NCBI RefSeq assembly: GCF_029543105.1
Contig: NZ_JARQXB010000004.1
Coordinates: forward strand, 248,001 to 312,000
DNA: 64,000 nt
Direction: 5' to 3'
Origin: Stenotrophomonas sp. HITSZ_GD
GTDB taxonomy: Bacteria; Pseudomonadota; Gammaproteobacteria; Xanthomonadales; Xanthomonadaceae
The notes under the pieces were generated by a model that saw only the letters and a program-made list of their open reading frames with translations, had not been told where the DNA came from and ran no database searches. This document shows positions 63,031-64,000 of the stretch, one piece after another (position 1 is the stretch's first letter; the number at the start of each line of letters is the position of its first letter). The translations under genes and the position numbers were made by a program.

Positions 63031-64000
63031 GTGGAAGCTACCGTGTTGGACGCGCAGGCCGGCGTAACGCCGGGCCGCGAGGCCGGGTTGGAGGACGAGA
63101 CCCGGCAACTGGCCCTGCTCATCCGCAGCGTCAACGACTACGCGATCTACATGCTCGACCCGCAGGGCTACATCCGCTCCTGGAACCCAGGGGGCGAGCG
63201 CATCAAGGGCTACGCCGAGGCGGAGATCGTCGGCAGCCATTTCTCCCGCTTCTTCACGCCCGAGGACATCGCCACCCGCCTGCCGCATCGTGCGCTGGAC
63301 GCCGCGCGCAAGCAGGGCAAGTTCGAAGGCGAGGGCTGGCGGGTGCGCAAGGACGGCACGCGCTTCTGGGCCAGCGTGGTCATTGACCCGATCTGGCGCG
63401 ACGGTGAGCTGATCGGCTTTGCCAAGGTCACCCGTGACGTCACCGAGCGCCACCAGGCGCAGCTGCGGCTGCAGGAAGCGCAGGCGCAACTGGCGCAAGC
63501 GCAGAAGAACGAGGCGGTGGGCAAGCTCACCCTCGGCCTGGCGCACGATTTCAACAACCTGCTGGCGGTGATGGTCAACTGCCTGGAGCTGATCGACCTG
63601 CGCCCGGGCGCCGATGCCCGCACCCACGAACTCGTGGCGGTCGCGCAACGCGCGGCGGACCGCGGCACCTTGCTGACCCGCCAGTTGCTGAGCTTCGGCT
63701 GCGGGCACCCGATGGCGATGGAGCGGCGCCCGCTGGACGCGCTGCTGCAGGCGTCCATGGAGCTGTACCGCCGCGCCTGCGGCGGCCACCTCAGCTTCCA
63801 TGACGAGCTGGGCCAGACCGGCATCGTCGACGTGGACTGCGGCCAGCTGGAAGCGGCAATCCTCAACCTCATCGTCAACGCGCGCGATGCCTGCCGCGAC
63901 GGGGGTTCGGTGCGCCTGCGCAGTTCGATCTGGGAAGGGCGTTCGCCCTATGCACCGGATCAACCCCCGCGCGCCTACGCGCGCATCGAGGTCGCCGACA
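63031..64000 (+). CDS. PAS-domain sensor histidine kinase, 5' part
   Basis: The frame is open to the window end (323 codons). It starts GTG at 63031 with AGGAGG at 63018-63023, spacing 7. Residues about 28-140 form a PAS domain (IRSVNDYAIYMLDPQGYIRSW and FSRFFTPEDI), then a coiled stretch (QLRLQEAQAQLAQAQKNEA). The dimerisation helix has H172 in LTLGLAHDFNNLL, and the ATPase N-box LNLIVNARDAC is near the end. No membrane segment precedes the PAS domain, so it senses inside the cell. The rest of the ATPase domain and any receiver domain lie outside the window. Confidence 0.93.
   Translation, partial: MEATVLDAQAGVTPGREAGLEDETRQLALLIRSVNDYAIYMLDPQGYIRSWNPGGERIKGYAEAEIVGSHFSRFFTPEDIATRLPHRALDAARKQGKFEGEGWRVRKDGTRFWASVVIDPIWRDGELIGFAKVTRDVTERHQAQLRLQEAQAQLAQAQKNEAVGKLTLGLAHDFNNLLAVMVNCLELIDLRPGADARTHELVAVAQRAADRGTLLTRQLLSFGCGHPMAMERRPLDALLQASMELYRRACGGHLSFHDELGQTGIVDVDCGQLEAAILNLIVNARDACRDGGSVRLRSSIWEGRSPYAPDQPPRAYARIEVAD

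Overview
The window is a continuous stretch of chromosome from a high-GC gammaproteobacterium. By gene content, gene order and protein style it is most likely a member of the Xanthomonadaceae (the Lysobacter, Luteimonas, Thermomonas, Pseudoxanthomonas and Xanthomonas group). The main reasons are the rpoE-rseA-degP/mucD-lepA-lepB-DUF4845-rnc-era-recO order, an ffh region next to rpsP-rimM-trmD-rplS, an 862-residue MutS, and short TATAAT-like -10 boxes set in otherwise GC-rich DNA. I cannot name a genus or species. Nearly all of the DNA is coding. I see no rRNA, tRNA, CRISPR array, insertion sequence or prophage.

Layout. 1-2.7 kb: the 3' part of a DUF3182 gene, an alpha/beta hydrolase, a small conserved-looking gene and a CcsA-type membrane protein. 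2.8-8.4 kb: translation and secretion genes (ffh, a nitronate monooxygenase, a class IV aminotransferase, rpsP-rimM-trmD, rplS). 8.6-10.9 kb: a MATE exporter, a small lipoprotein and hslR. 11-15.7 kb: a peroxide-defence block with katG, a DUF937/EF-hand protein and a monofunctional catalase, with an OxyR-like half-site upstream of katG. 15.8-18.4 kb: mutS.

18.5-25.5 kb holds a complete lower valine-degradation operon (mmsA, acyl-CoA dehydrogenase, enoyl-CoA hydratase, 3-hydroxyisobutyryl-CoA hydrolase, mmsB). It is divergent from a PrpR/RamB-like short-chain acyl-CoA regulator, and the shared intergenic region carries two mirror-image copies of a tandem operator. 25.8-28.9 kb: a His-rich cation-efflux protein and a FadB-like beta-oxidation enzyme. 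29.1-37.8 kb: the sigma-E envelope-stress cassette followed by lepA, lepB, DUF4845, rnc, era and recO.

37.8-44.1 kb: an orphan REC-HPt protein, rlmD, a CYTH phosphatase, a FrnE-like oxidoreductase, nagZ-hpt-methylthioinosine phosphorylase (a plausible salvage unit) and a cold-shock protein. 44.2-45.5 kb: a flavin monooxygenase. 45.5-53.1 kb: the ligase-associated DNA damage response operon (PdeM, Lhr-like helicase, ATP-dependent ligase, MBL exonuclease). It is divergent from an aidB-like gene and contains an extra, undescribed 60-codon ORF.

53.1-64 kb: two tandem Ala-rich lipoproteins, a thiolase, a lipidated subtilisin autotransporter, a Leu/Val dehydrogenase with a possible leader attenuator, a large Trp/Gly-rich secreted protein, a decayed GST remnant, a DUF1328 membrane peptide and a PAS sensor kinase cut by the window end. 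A family of REP-like palindromes (core GCGGCT-YC-AGCCGC) occurs in three intergenic gaps.

Nothing here is an obviously new system. The best leads are the acyl-CoA regulator with its operators, the extra small ORF in the repair operon, the paired Ala-rich lipoproteins and the W-rich exported protein.
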